DNA of 59,634 nt from Paenibacillus sp. SY21-1 (GCF_005222705.1 NZ_STGF01000037.1:1-59634); one strand, 5' to 3'. Positions 37,507-47,518 are shown, numbered from the stretch's first letter. Notes: generated by a model not told the origin, from the sequence alone. Numbers and translations are program-made.

Positions 37507-37523
37507 TATACGATCACACCTTC

Positions 37524-38408
37524 CTATGCTTTCTGATTTCGATATTGAGTGGCCGTGATGCCGAAATATTGCTTGAAAGCCTGACTGAAATGCTCAATCG
37601 TCGAGAACCCGGTCTGCGCTGCGATGGAGCTGATCGACAGTCCCGTGGACAGAAGGAGCTGGGATGCGACCTCCATGCGGGATTGCAATTTCTTATCCTT
37701 GAAGGAAAGTCCATAATGCTTTTGAATCGTTCTTTCCGTTTGTCTGGTGCTGAGAGCGATTCTGTCCGCAAGCGTCCCCAGAGTAATGGTCTGATATTCG
37801 TAGAGAAAGCAATTCTCTATCGTTAGCAGACGGCTGTCATTAAGCGTTTTAAGAGGCGCTTCCTCCAAGCATGGCTTGTATTCCTCATAATGTCGCACCG
37901 CACGAATGATGATCGTTTCCAATACATTTTTTGCCGCTTGGTAAAAGCCGATCCGCCTCAAAGTCAACTCCTCCACAAGCATTTCGAACAAAACCAGCAT
38001 ATTTTCCTTGTCCGGTCCGATCCAGAATGGAGTGCTCTGCAGCAATTCCGACAAAAGCTTGTTCCTTCGATCGCTGTATTTGCCTCCAGGCTGAGTATCC
38101 CCTGGAATCGCCTCAAAAAAGATGCAATATTCGGCCATTGGATTGGCTGGGTCCGGAATTTGCCCATGGGTAATGTCCGGTCCTGTCATAAATAGCGAGC
38201 CGGGCGTCAGGGAGTAGCGCTTGCCCTCCGCTATCAGTATGCCTTGACCGTAGGGGATGTAGTGAAGCTCGTAGCTATGGCGGCTATGGCTGTGCTGTCG
38301 AACCGAACCTTGAAAATAGCCGAATTTAATGAACAGGACGTTTAACAGCAGATCGCCGAACTCAAGCTTGATATCGATGTTGTCAATGTCAACGGAAGGA
38401 AGGCGCAT
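37524..38408 (-). CDS. AraC family transcriptional regulator, divergent from the GH95-like gene
   Basis: A 294-residue regulator. The N-terminal cupin has HSHSRHSYELHYIPYGQG and GSLFMTGPDITHGQIP. The C-terminal AraC helix-turn-helix pair reads ITLGTLADRIALSTRQTERTI and IAAQTGFSTIEHFSQAFKQYFG. I start at ATG 38408 because AAGGGGG sits at the correct distance; a TTG seven codons earlier lacks a site. It is divergent from the GH95-like glycosidase across 130 bp and probably regulates it. Confidence 0.9.
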   Translation of the reverse strand: MRLPSVDIDNIDIKLEFGDLLLNVLFIKFGYFQGSVRQHSHSRHSYELHYIPYGQGILIAEGKRYSLTPGSLFMTGPDITHGQIPDPANPMAEYCIFFEAIPGDTQPGGKYSDRRNKLLSELLQSTPFWIGPDKENMLVLFEMLVEELTLRRIGFYQAAKNVLETIIIRAVRHYEEYKPCLEEAPLKTLNDSRLLTIENCFLYEYQTITLGTLADRIALSTRQTERTIQKHYGLSFKDKKLQSRMEVASQLLLSTGLSISSIAAQTGFSTIEHFSQAFKQYFGITATQYRNQKA

Positions 38409-38454
38409 TCCAGTTTCCCCCTTTATCAAAATGCGACACCCAAGGGGTGTTTTT

Positions 38455-38498
38455 GGTCACTTATGAGCATAACGATATTGTTCGGTCACCGCTATAAT
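38455..38498 (+). promoter_or_regulatory. Putative operator/promoter of the GH95-like gene
   Basis: Two GGTCAC elements (38455-38460 and 38484-38489) are direct repeats 29 bp apart, close to three helical turns, ahead of a consensus TATAAT (38493-38498). No good -35 is seen. A short palindrome, ACACCC AAG GGGTGT, lies just before at about 38436-38450. They are candidate binding sites for the divergent AraC protein, with low confidence. Confidence 0.3.
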
Positions 38499-38538
38499 TA
38501 TAACGAAAAACAAATTCGATAGAAAACGGGTGAACAAT

Positions 38539-41241
38539 ATGGGGGCGAACGCTCCATCCAAGTACAGCAAAGGGAACTACGTCTGCAGCTATACCGAGGT
38601 TCCGTCGGCCAATCCCGGGTATTCCTGGAGAGACGGCATGGTGAGCGGCAATGGTGTAAACGGATACATTACCTCCGGAGCGCCTTATACGGACAGTTTT
38701 ATTTTTCAGCATATGTGGTTTAATTATCCTTCCGCGGACCCTCGGCATATTCCTGCGGAACTAACCGATCAGCTTGGAGAAGCAAGGCAAAACGTGTTTC
38801 ATCTGAACGATCAATGGAAAATCAAGAACGAGCAAGGCAGCACCAGAATAAGAACGTTCTATTATAGCTACCATCCCGGGCATCAGCTGCGTCTTAGCAT
38901 CAAAAATAGGGGGAGCGTTGCCGGCTACGAGAGGTGGACGAATTATGAAACGGCTGAGAATGGGGTCTGCTACAACGATGAATACGGATATTGGCAGAGA
39001 ACATCCTTCACCTCCAGAGCCGATAATGTTTCCATTACCAAGCTTGAGCGCTCCACTTCGAACGCCAAGCTTAATCTGACTCTCTCGATAGACGATATTT
39101 CCGCGATGAGCCGCGCACGCGACGGGATGTCGGAGATCACCGCGCTTCGTTACAAGAAGCTGGTTGATCCGCATGCGGACTATATGGCACAGGTGGTCCA
39201 TTATCCTGCCTACGAAGGCAGCGAGCTCGGCGAGGGCGGCTATGCGGGTGTTACTCGGGTGGTTGTCGTCAATGGCACGAAAAAAAGGGTGCTGCTGCAT
39301 CATACGCTGGAGACGATGAACGTTGGCAGCGAAAGCAATCCGGCTATCGAGATTCGCGACGCTGATGCCGTGTATCTGATCACGCAATCCAATCGAAGCG
39401 ACAGGATGGGCAAAATAGAGGATTTTGCCGAAACGTCGCATTATGCCCTCGTAGAGGAGCTGGCCCGGCATACCCATGCCGTAGCCCGGAAGTATAGCCA
39501 AGAGGACGGTCATTTCGATTATGCAGCCGCTCTGGCCGCGCATACCCCTTTGCACGCTTCCGAGTTCAACGCTGTCAGGCTTTCACTTGCCGGCGACGAA
39601 GCGGATAAGCATGCGGATAATCTGGCTTTAATTCGAGCGCAGCAAGCATCTCCGACCAGAATTAATCAGGCTTTTTTGGAGCAGGCTTACAATCAAGGCA
39701 GATATGCCATGATCTGCAGCAGCGGCTCCAGCGCGCCTCGCTTATGCGGGATGTGGACGGGCGAATGGAATCCGGGCTGGAGAGGCATTTATACGCTGGA
39801 TGCAAATGTGAATTTGCAGGTGGCCTCGATGAATACGGGACATTTGTCACAGGCTCAGCTCGGATATATCGCCTTTTTTCTCCGGAATGCGCCGGATTTT
39901 GAGTTAAATGCCCGCATGGCCTACGGGATGCATGATGCGATTCAGGTATCGGTCAACTCGGACGGCGATCGCGCCATGCATGTAGAGTATGACAACGATT
40001 ACCCCTTCCAGTATTGGAATGCAGGCGCCAGTTGGTGTTTGCTTCCCATATACGAGTATTGGCAATGCTTCGGGAACCGGAAAATCCCGATTGTCGAGGA
40101 AATGAGAATCGATGCTCTGCAGTCCCTGTTAAGCGTTCGAGACGGAGGATTGACGAATGAAGAATTTGCAAGCTTGAAGGACAAGGGCTTCCTGGATTTG
40201 GAGAGCGACATTCTATTGCCGTTGCTGACGAAGCAGGCTAACTTCTGGGAGCAGATTTGTACGCCCGAATACTATACGGATCTCGATGGGAACGCCCGTT
40301 ACGAGAAGGGCAAGTCAGCATTGCTGCCCGGCGAAAGGTACATCCTGATTCCGACTTATTCTCCTGAGAATAACCCCATCGGCTATAACAGCACGATTAC
40401 CGCCAATGCCGCCATGGACCTTTCGGCTGCAAGGGACGGTTTATCGATGACGATCATGCTGGAGAAGGCTGTGAAGCGTCCGGGATATGAAGCGGCGGTT
40501 TCCAGATGGGAGAATCTAATGGAACTGCTGCCTCAATACCAATATGACTCGGACGGGGCTTTGCGGGAATGGGCCATGATGGAGTATATCGAAAATAACA
40601 ACCATCGTCATTTGAGCCATCTGTATGCGGCATGGCCTGCTTATGAAACGCGGAGCAACAAGGCGCTTGCGGAGGCAACGCGAATCGCTCTTGATAACAG
40701 GGACAACTACAATACGGAGGATGCTACAGCCGGCCATGGCTGGATGCATAAGGCGTTGGTGAGCGCACGGCTCAAACAGGGAGAAGGGGTGAGCAACGCG
40801 CTGCTTCCTATGATGGCTAATGGAGGCTACTACCCTTCGTTAATGACGGATCATGATACCAATAGACGCAATCATTGCTACTGCACGGATACCTCTTACG
40901 GGGTTGTTGGGATCGTCCATGAATCCCTTTTATATTCAAATACCGGTGAGATAGAGCTGCTTCCTGCCGTACCACAGGATTGGAAAACAGGCGCTATAGA
41001 CGGTCTTATGGCAAGGACGCAAGTGGAGGTTAAGACGCTGACGTGGGATTTGCAGGCAGGCAGGTCCCAAGCTACGCTTCGGTCTGCTGTTGCCGAGAAT
41101 ACGATCAAATTAAGCTCCGGTATCCCCTGGAGGAGCGCTACTGTGAATGGAAAGTTGGCGCATGTGCTTGTTGATGAGACGGGCCCTTATATTCAATTGA
41201 CGCTAAACGCGAATGAGGATACAGCCATTTGGTTCGAATAA
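38539..41241 (+). CDS. GH95-like glycoside hydrolase (alpha-L-fucosidase/alpha-L-galactosidase type), intracellular
   Basis: A 900-residue enzyme related to family GH95. The N-terminal beta-domain begins near SWRDGMVSGNGVNGYI. The (alpha/alpha)6 catalytic domain has the asparagine pair N423-x-N425 in DANVNLQVASMN, equivalent to the two asparagines that activate water in GH95 fucosidases, and then NNHRHLSHLYAAWP, GHGWMHKALVSARLKQG and a C-terminal GEIELLPAVPQDWKTG. It is divergent from characterised members, so substrate could be alpha-fucose, alpha-L-galactose or another sugar. No signal peptide is present. The start is ATG 38539 or GTG 38530; neither ribosome site is strong. The gene is alone between a divergent AraC regulator and a terminator. 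Confidence 0.82.
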   Translation: MGANAPSKYSKGNYVCSYTEVPSANPGYSWRDGMVSGNGVNGYITSGAPYTDSFIFQHMWFNYPSADPRHIPAELTDQLGEARQNVFHLNDQWKIKNEQGSTRIRTFYYSYHPGHQLRLSIKNRGSVAGYERWTNYETAENGVCYNDEYGYWQRTSFTSRADNVSITKLERSTSNAKLNLTLSIDDISAMSRARDGMSEITALRYKKLVDPHADYMAQVVHYPAYEGSELGEGGYAGVTRVVVVNGTKKRVLLHHTLETMNVGSESNPAIEIRDADAVYLITQSNRSDRMGKIEDFAETSHYALVEELARHTHAVARKYSQEDGHFDYAAALAAHTPLHASEFNAVRLSLAGDEADKHADNLALIRAQQASPTRINQAFLEQAYNQGRYAMICSSGSSAPRLCGMWTGEWNPGWRGIYTLDANVNLQVASMNTGHLSQAQLGYIAFFLRNAPDFELNARMAYGMHDAIQVSVNSDGDRAMHVEYDNDYPFQYWNAGASWCLLPIYEYWQCFGNRKIPIVEEMRIDALQSLLSVRDGGLTNEEFASLKDKGFLDLESDILLPLLTKQANFWEQICTPEYYTDLDGNARYEKGKSALLPGERYILIPTYSPENNPIGYNSTITANAAMDLSAARDGLSMTIMLEKAVKRPGYEAAVSRWENLMELLPQYQYDSDGALREWAMMEYIENNNHRHLSHLYAAWPAYETRSNKALAEATRIALDNRDNYNTEDATAGHGWMHKALVSARLKQGEGVSNALLPMMANGGYYPSLMTDHDTNRRNHCYCTDTSYGVVGIVHESLLYSNTGEIELLPAVPQDWKTGAIDGLMARTQVEVKTLTWDLQAGRSQATLRSAVAENTIKLSSGIPWRSATVNGKLAHVLVDETGPYIQLTLNANEDTAIWFE

Positions 41242-41255
41242 AAGTAGCATAGGAG

Positions 41256-41297
41256 AAAGCGCAGGGGCTTGCGGAGCAACAACCTGCGCTTTTTTTT
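41256..41297 (+). terminator. Rho-independent terminator after the GH95-like gene
   Basis: Arms AAAGCGCAGG (41256-41265) and CCTGCGCTTT (41283-41292) form a perfect 10-bp stem followed by an uninterrupted T run to 41297. Confidence 0.92.
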
Positions 41298-41386
41298 GCA
41301 TATTGGGAAGGATAGAGTGGACGGAGAATTATGGGAGTGCGGATAGCGGCTGCTATGGATAATAGGTGATAGACGGGAGTGATCCG

Positions 41387-43132
41387 GTGGGTCGGTGGAA
41401 CAAAGTAAAGCAAATGAGCCTGATTCGGCAAATCACTTATTTAAGCGTAGCTATGCTGATCATTTTATGGCTGTCGTATTTGATCTCGAATCAGTTTGCC
41501 AAACAGATTATTGAGGATAAGGTAACAAAGAGCGTCAATCAGATTTTTATGCAGGTGGAGGAGAAGATGCAAAGCTTCGATACGGATATCGAGGGGATCT
41601 CCAATTTTTTGTTTTACAGTCCGACGTTGCAGGCTTACCTGAACACAGAAGACAGCTTGGCCAGGGTGCTCGGCAACAAGGAGGTATTGTCTATATTCTC
41701 CAACACGATGCTGCTGAAGGAAAACATCAGAGGCATTCAGCTCTATGACAAAAACGGAGCATATATCACAAGCCTGGGCATTGGCAGCGTACAGACGATA
41801 CCGACTGATTCCCAAGCTATACAATATTCCGGATTAATCGATATTAATATCTCCGACCCGCGCAACAGCAGACGCTCCTTTTATGCCGTGACTATTCCCG
41901 TGTACAAGCTGGACAGCAGCGGAATTGCCACCGAGTATGCGGGAGCGGGCCGCTTCTTTCTTGACGCTTCCAACTTCAGTCCCATTCTGCGAAGCGCAAA
42001 GGTTACGAATTCCTCGCAGATTATGCTGCTTGACCGCAGCAATCGTCCGATTGCCGCAGAGGGAGAAGGGATCACGCAGGAGCTGCTCGAGACGGGCAAG
42101 TTTGAAAGCAACGCCGAGTATATCGTACAAACCCTCACGCTGCCGCGCTCCAATTGGAAGCTGGTCAATATGATTCCACGAAAAGAGCTGCTGGAGGAGC
42201 TGGATACGGTTAAGCGGTTCAACCTGATCGCCTATCTGATCATCGCGTTCATTACGGTGCTGTTTCTGCTCATCTTTTTCACCGGTATTCTGAACCCGCT
42301 GCGGGAGCTGATGGATTTTATCAAATCCTATCCGCGGCAAGGCGGAAATCATCGTTTCCAAATTAAAAAAAATAACGAAATAGGCGTGTTGGGCAAAAAT
42401 TTGAACAAAATGCTTGATGATATCGACTATCTCGGTCACGAGGTGCAGGAGACGCAAGCACGCATGTACGAGATTGAGCTTTCGAAGAAGCAAATGGAGA
42501 TAATCGCCTTCCGCAATCAGATTAACCCTCACTTTCTCTACAATACCCTTGAAAGCATACGTGCAGTCGCGCTGTATTATGAAGCGGATATTATTGCCGA
42601 CATTTCCAGCTCCTTATCCAAAATGTTCCGATATGCCGTCAAAGGAAATCATGTTGTGCGTATTCAGGACGAAATTGCAAATGTAAGGGAGTATGCCAAA
42701 ATCATCGACTTCCGGTTTATGGGGCGCTTTCGTATTGATATTACCGCCGAGGAGGAAGCCTTGGAAGAAAACATGCTCAAAATGCTGCTCCAGCCGATTG
42801 TTGAAAATGCGATATTTCACGGGCTAGAGCCGAAAATCGGCAACGGGTCGGTTTCTATCGATGTGCGCAGAACGGGGAATGGCTATCTGCAATTTACGAT
42901 TCGGGATGACGGAGAAGGCATGGATAAGCAGAAATACGACAAGCTCATTGCCCAGCTGCAGCAATCCGAGAACGGTTATTTGGACTACAGCTCGGACATA
43001 GGCATCGGCTTGTTTAATATTTATCAGCGCCTGAAGCTGATCTATGGATCAGATGCCCAATTCCGCATTGAGAGCGAGCGGCATCAAGGAACCGTTGTTT
43101 GTCTGGCATTCCCAACGAACCAAATCGGATGA
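41387..43132 (+). CDS. YesM-type sensor histidine kinase (pair 3)
   Basis: A 581-residue membrane sensor. The first transmembrane segment is ITYLSVAMLIILWLSYLI near 15-32, followed by an extracellular domain, a second segment LIAYLIIAFITVLFLLIFFTG, HAMP, and a kinase core with QINPHFLYN (H382), PIVENAIFHGLE and DDGEGM. I start at GTG 41387, seven bases after GGGAG; a frame open from 41366 lacks such a site. It is followed after 13 bases by its response regulator and then by importer 3. Confidence 0.92.
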   Translation: MGRWNKVKQMSLIRQITYLSVAMLIILWLSYLISNQFAKQIIEDKVTKSVNQIFMQVEEKMQSFDTDIEGISNFLFYSPTLQAYLNTEDSLARVLGNKEVLSIFSNTMLLKENIRGIQLYDKNGAYITSLGIGSVQTIPTDSQAIQYSGLIDINISDPRNSRRSFYAVTIPVYKLDSSGIATEYAGAGRFFLDASNFSPILRSAKVTNSSQIMLLDRSNRPIAAEGEGITQELLETGKFESNAEYIVQTLTLPRSNWKLVNMIPRKELLEELDTVKRFNLIAYLIIAFITVLFLLIFFTGILNPLRELMDFIKSYPRQGGNHRFQIKKNNEIGVLGKNLNKMLDDIDYLGHEVQETQARMYEIELSKKQMEIIAFRNQINPHFLYNTLESIRAVALYYEADIIADISSSLSKMFRYAVKGNHVVRIQDEIANVREYAKIIDFRFMGRFRIDITAEEEALEENMLKMLLQPIVENAIFHGLEPKIGNGSVSIDVRRTGNGYLQFTIRDDGEGMDKQKYDKLIAQLQQSENGYLDYSSDIGIGLFNIYQRLKLIYGSDAQFRIESERHQGTVVCLAFPTNQIG

Positions 43133-43145
43133 AGAGGAGTTGTGT

Positions 43146-44609
43146 ATGATGTATCGCGTTTTGATTGTTGACGATGAACCTTGGGTAGCGTTCGGCTTGT
43201 CCAAGCTGATTGATTGGGAGCTTCTGGGCTTTCAAATTGCAGGACATGCGCATGACGGCTTGACGGCGCTTCGCATGATCAAAGAAGAAAAGCCTGATGT
43301 GGTCATCTCGGATATTCGTATGCCCGGACTGGACGGGATCAGCCTTCTGGAGCAAATCGTTCAAGCAGGCATTGACGCCGAGGTCATTTTTGTGAGCGGC
43401 TATTCCGAATTTGATTACGCGCGTTCCGCTCTGCGGCTCGGCGCGTTTGATTATTTGATTAAGCAGATCGAGAAGCCGAAGCTGCTGGAAACCATGCTTC
43501 GCTGCGCCGACAAGCTTAGCCGCAAAAAAAAGGGGGAAGTCCATGTCCAGCAGCTTAATGATCTTTTTGAGCTGTTCGAACCGCAATACAAGGTGACGGC
43601 CGGCGATTTTTTGCTGAATAAGGGATATGCGCCGGATAAGCCAGCTTTCCGCATCGTTTCGTTTTTTTGTGAAGCGATCAAGGAGACAGAGGAGCAAGTG
43701 CTGAACGCGTTCAAGGAGAGCGGCGTCAGGGCAATTCCGATTCGGACAGGGAGCGACAAGCTGTCCTTCCTGATCAATTATGTTCGCGCGGATACGGCGG
43801 CAGCCGAAGAAAACCTCGCATTCATAACGGGGTGTCTCACACATCTTGAAGCGATTGGCATAAGCGGCAGAGGAAGCTATCAGACGCCAATAAGCAAGCT
43901 TTATCAGGAATCGGATATCTCATTGTTCAGTCGCTTAACCCTCGGCGGTCAGCATGCCGTGGAATACAAGGAGGTGGAGACGCCGGAGACGTATGAACGG
44001 TCGCTTCTCCAACTGGAGCAGGCGATTAGAGAAGGCCGCACGGAAGCCATTTATTCCTCGCTGGACAAGCTTCGGGAAGAATGTCAGGCCAATCCGGTGT
44101 ATAGCGATCAATTTTCCAGACTGTTCAATCAAATCGTATCCCTTATTCACAAATATCAAAGCAGAGACGGCCTAAAGCATGAGCCGGAATATATGAACTA
44201 TGCGCAAATCGGTCGCAGCTTTGATTCGCTGAAGCAGCTTTTCGATTGCTTCAAGCCTTATTTTGAAGAGCATTCCCGACTGGAGATCGAGTTGCCCAAT
44301 ACGCAAATACGCAGCATGATGGAGCAGATCGAGCTAGGCTTTACGAAGGATATTTCGCTTGGCCAGTGGGCCGTGGAGTTTAATATCAGCCTGGGTCATC
44401 TGAGTCATCTTTTTAAGCGGGAGACCGGCAAAACTTATTCGGAATATGTGACGGATAAGCGGCTGCAATATGCCAAACAATTATTAAGAGACCCGGATTT
44501 GTCGATTCAGCATATCGTGGAGCGTGTCGGCTATAAAGACTATTTCTATTTTAACAAGCTGTTCAAGAAGCATTTTGGCGTAACGCCCAGCAAATATCGA
44601 AAAATGTAA
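43146..44609 (+). CDS. YesN-type AraC family response regulator (pair 3)
   Basis: A 487-residue regulator. The receiver has LIVDDEPWVAFGL and phosphorylation site D56 in VVISDIRMPGLDG. A middle domain of unknown fold leads to the AraC helix-turn-helix region: ISLGQWAVEFNISLGHLSHLF and IVERVGYKDYFYFNKLFKK. ATG 43146 follows GAGGAG; the frame is open upstream to 43044, but that part overlaps the kinase gene. Importer 3 begins 124 bases later and is the likely target. Confidence 0.92.
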   Translation: MMYRVLIVDDEPWVAFGLSKLIDWELLGFQIAGHAHDGLTALRMIKEEKPDVVISDIRMPGLDGISLLEQIVQAGIDAEVIFVSGYSEFDYARSALRLGAFDYLIKQIEKPKLLETMLRCADKLSRKKKGEVHVQQLNDLFELFEPQYKVTAGDFLLNKGYAPDKPAFRIVSFFCEAIKETEEQVLNAFKESGVRAIPIRTGSDKLSFLINYVRADTAAAEENLAFITGCLTHLEAIGISGRGSYQTPISKLYQESDISLFSRLTLGGQHAVEYKEVETPETYERSLLQLEQAIREGRTEAIYSSLDKLREECQANPVYSDQFSRLFNQIVSLIHKYQSRDGLKHEPEYMNYAQIGRSFDSLKQLFDCFKPYFEEHSRLEIELPNTQIRSMMEQIELGFTKDISLGQWAVEFNISLGHLSHLFKRETGKTYSEYVTDKRLQYAKQLLRDPDLSIQHIVERVGYKDYFYFNKLFKKHFGVTPSKYRKM

Positions 44610-44733
44610 GCGCCATGAAAACGCAGCCAAAATAAGTACCAAAATCCCAAAGTGAAGCCATATGTATGAGAGCGCATTCACTTTATGATGAAGAGGCAAA
44701 ACAAACTGATGAGACACAGGGGGAAGGTACCGT

Positions 44734-46452
44734 ATGAAAAGAACATTGAAGACTTCTCTTCTTGTATCGCTGACGCTAATGCTGATTGTTGCAGGCTGCA
44801 GCGGTAACGGGAAACAAAATGAAAGCGGAAACAACAAGCCGGGCGAAAGCTCCGCCCCAGCTAATGATTCAACGCCAGTGCAATTGACGTGGTTCTCGGA
44901 TGTGAACGGATGGAATCCGCCATCGCCATGGAGCACGGACCCGGCGACAGTTGAAGGAACGATCACCGCGAATACGGGCTTAACTTTTGAATTTGATGTT
45001 CCGGCGCAGGACGGAGCCACCAAGCTCAGCCTGATGCTCGTTTCCAACAAAGAACTGCCGGATGTTATGACCATTACAGACGATGCCTTGATGAAAAAAC
45101 TGATCAGCGGCGATAAGGTGTGGAATCTGGAGGAGTTTCTGAAGCAATACAGCAGTGACTCTCCTCTTCTCAAAGGTGCGTTCCCGGAGGATATCAAAAC
45201 GGCGTTGATTGAGCGCGATGGCGGCTGGTATGCGTTCCCTAGCCATATGGATTCGCAGGATGCCCGCGAAATCTATCCGCCATCCAGCGATTTCTACGCT
45301 GACGCATTCGAATTCCGCGACAACGGCTCCATCATGTTCAACGAACAGATAATGAAGCAAGCCGGTTTGACAGTCGATGATTTGAAGACGGAGGCGGGCG
45401 TGCTGGCCGCTATGGAGAAGGTAAAGGGACTTAAAGTAGACGGAGCTCCGGTCATTCCGCTGCGCATCGACGGCAAGGACTACAACAGAATTTCAGTTGG
45501 CGGCAATGGGCATGGCGGAAGCACGCTGGGCGTATTGCAACGGATGTTCGGCGCGATGGCAGTGGACAAGGAAGGGAATTATCGGGATGTGATCCTTGCT
45601 CCGGAGACGAAGGACGCGATCCGATTCCTTAACACGGCTTCCAAAGCGGGTTACTTTGATACAAGCCAGATGACAACGGATAGCCCTAAGGAAGCCGTCA
45701 AGAGCGGCACGGTTTTTGCCTTTATCGGCAACTCCGCATCTACCGGCTTTACGGAAGAGGATACCTCCTCGACATGGATTACACCGGGACCCATGATCTC
45801 CAGCAACGGCGCGAAACCTGTGCATGGCAAATCGCTCAAGGCGGGAACGGGCTGGATGCAGACCTTTATTTCCAAATCAACGGCGAATCCTGAGCGCTTG
45901 GCCAAATTTCTAGACTATATGACGAGCAATGATGGCTTGCTTCTGAATTATTACGGCTTCGAGGGCGACGGCTACAATTTCGACGAGAACAAGCTGGTTG
46001 TTCAGACAGAAGCCGGCCTTCAGCAGGCCGCCGATTTTGCCAAAACAGGCGTATTTGCCTTCTGGCCGTTCCACCATGTGGCGTGGCATGATCACGTAAC
46101 TGCGGCACCGACAGATATCAGAGGCGCAGACAGCACCATGGCGATTCAGGTTCAAACGACGCTAGGCAAAAGCTCAGAGGTATACGACACGTCCGCCTTG
46201 GCTATGCCAAGCGATTTCATTGCAGCGGGCAGCGAGCTGGATCAAGCGAAGGTAGAGCTCAAAACCTATCTGGAATCGCAAATTTCGAAGCTTGTTCTTT
46301 CCAAGGACGATGCCTCATTCAATAAAGCCTATGATGAAATGATTGCGCAGGCGAAGAAAATGGGGCTCGACGAAATCAATGCCAAGATCAATGAACAGTT
46401 CCACAAGCAAGAGGAAACGTACGGAACCGTTCTGAAGGGCATTAACTCGTAA
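44734..46452 (+). CDS. Sugar ABC transporter substrate-binding lipoprotein (LplA-like), importer 3
   Basis: A 572-residue lipoprotein of the long LplA type. The signal peptide ends in LIVAGC with lipidated Cys22, followed by an Asn/Ser/Pro-rich linker. The mature domain has the family 1 binding fold. ATG 44734 follows AGGGGGAAGG. It is the first gene of importer 3, directly after kinase/regulator pair 3 and upstream of the second giant SLH gene. Confidence 0.92.
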   Translation: MKRTLKTSLLVSLTLMLIVAGCSGNGKQNESGNNKPGESSAPANDSTPVQLTWFSDVNGWNPPSPWSTDPATVEGTITANTGLTFEFDVPAQDGATKLSLMLVSNKELPDVMTITDDALMKKLISGDKVWNLEEFLKQYSSDSPLLKGAFPEDIKTALIERDGGWYAFPSHMDSQDAREIYPPSSDFYADAFEFRDNGSIMFNEQIMKQAGLTVDDLKTEAGVLAAMEKVKGLKVDGAPVIPLRIDGKDYNRISVGGNGHGGSTLGVLQRMFGAMAVDKEGNYRDVILAPETKDAIRFLNTASKAGYFDTSQMTTDSPKEAVKSGTVFAFIGNSASTGFTEEDTSSTWITPGPMISSNGAKPVHGKSLKAGTGWMQTFISKSTANPERLAKFLDYMTSNDGLLLNYYGFEGDGYNFDENKLVVQTEAGLQQAADFAKTGVFAFWPFHHVAWHDHVTAAPTDIRGADSTMAIQVQTTLGKSSEVYDTSALAMPSDFIAAGSELDQAKVELKTYLESQISKLVLSKDDASFNKAYDEMIAQAKKMGLDEINAKINEQFHKQEETYGTVLKGINS

Positions 46453-46473
46453 GGCTAAATAAATATAAAAAAG

Positions 46474-46521
46474 GAAGAATGGAGCTGCCAATGCCCCTGC
46501 CGCGTTGGCTCTCCCGCTTCT
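46474..46521 (+). other. Intergenic stem-loop between binding-protein and permease genes (importer 3)
   Basis: GAAG, GGAG and GCCAA in 46474-46491 pair with TTGGC, CTCC and CTTC in 46505-46521, giving about 13 pairs with small internal loops. It is less regular than the stems of importers 1 and 2 but occupies the same place. Confidence 0.5.
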
Positions 46522-46540
46522 TTTCTGGAGGAGTGCGCGA

Positions 46541-47518
46541 ATGAGATTATTACGATTTTCAGCAAAAAACGCTGTACCGGGCTTGGGGAAGAAAAAAAGC
46601 TTCGCGTTGCAGCGTGACTGGCGCACACAATCGCAATTGATTACGATGCTTTGGCCGGCCGTTATTTTTATGCTTGTGTTTAATTTTGTTCCGCTATTCG
46701 GTCTTGTGCTTGCCTTCGTCAAATATGACCCTATCTCAGGGGTCGCGGGAATATTCACCAGCCCTTGGAATAACTTCGGCAACTTTACACGGGTATTTGA
46801 AAGCTTTCAGTTCTGGCCGATGATCCGCAATACGCTTGGCATTAATCTAATCGGGTCGCTCATCGGGATTCCGGTTACTCTTGTCTTTGCGCTGCTGCTG
46901 AATGAACTGATCAGCGGACGTTTTAAATCCGTAATACAGACGGTTACGTATATGCCTCACTTTCTATCCTGGGTTATTTATGGCGGTTTGGTTATCACCA
47001 TACTTAATCCCGAATACGGCATTGTCAATTATTTGCTGGTAGAGCTTCATCTTGTCAAAGATCCGGTTCAATTTCTTGCTGATCCCAAGTATTTCTGGGG
47101 GCTGGCGATTGTTACAAATTTATTGAAGGATCTCGGCTGGGGAGCCATTCTGTATCTGGCCGCTATGGCCGGTGTCGATCAGTCCTTGTATGAAGCCGCG
47201 GCGATTGACGGGGCTGGCCGTTTCAAACGAATGTTTCATGTTACGATTCCCGGCATTTTGCCTACCTTGATGATTTTGATTATATTTGCTGTCAGCGGCA
47301 TGCTGAATAATAATTTCACGCAAATATACGTCCTGCAAAACTCGCTTAACATGTCAGCCAGTCAGGTTATTGACACATATGTCTATCAGACAGGCCTGCT
47401 CCGCTTCCAATTCGACTTGGCTACGGCAATTGGACTGATGAAATCGGTGCTTGCGCTTATTCTTCTGCTAGGAGCCAATTATGCATCCAATAAATTCACC
47501 AAATCAGGACTATTCTAA
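46541..47518 (+). CDS. ABC transporter permease (LplB-like), importer 3
   Basis: A 325-residue membrane protein with LWPAVIFMLVFNFVPLFGLV near the N-terminus and the EAA loop YEAAAIDGAGRFKRMFHV. I start at ATG 46541, nine bases after GGAGG; an earlier in-frame ATG at 46505 lies within the intergenic stem-loop and is not credible. It pairs with the permease 14 bases downstream. Confidence 0.93.
   Translation: MRLLRFSAKNAVPGLGKKKSFALQRDWRTQSQLITMLWPAVIFMLVFNFVPLFGLVLAFVKYDPISGVAGIFTSPWNNFGNFTRVFESFQFWPMIRNTLGINLIGSLIGIPVTLVFALLLNELISGRFKSVIQTVTYMPHFLSWVIYGGLVITILNPEYGIVNYLLVELHLVKDPVQFLADPKYFWGLAIVTNLLKDLGWGAILYLAAMAGVDQSLYEAAAIDGAGRFKRMFHVTIPGILPTLMILIIFAVSGMLNNNFTQIYVLQNSLNMSASQVIDTYVYQTGLLRFQFDLATAIGLMKSVLALILLLGANYASNKFTKSGLF

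Noticed and set aside
38761..39555. 264-codon minus-strand frame inside the GH95-like gene
   Set aside because: It is antisense to conserved glycosidase sequence, with no motif or ribosome site.
43044..43145. N-terminal extension of response regulator 3
   Set aside because: It overlaps the kinase gene, and the receiver domain starts right after ATG 43146 with GAGGAG in front.
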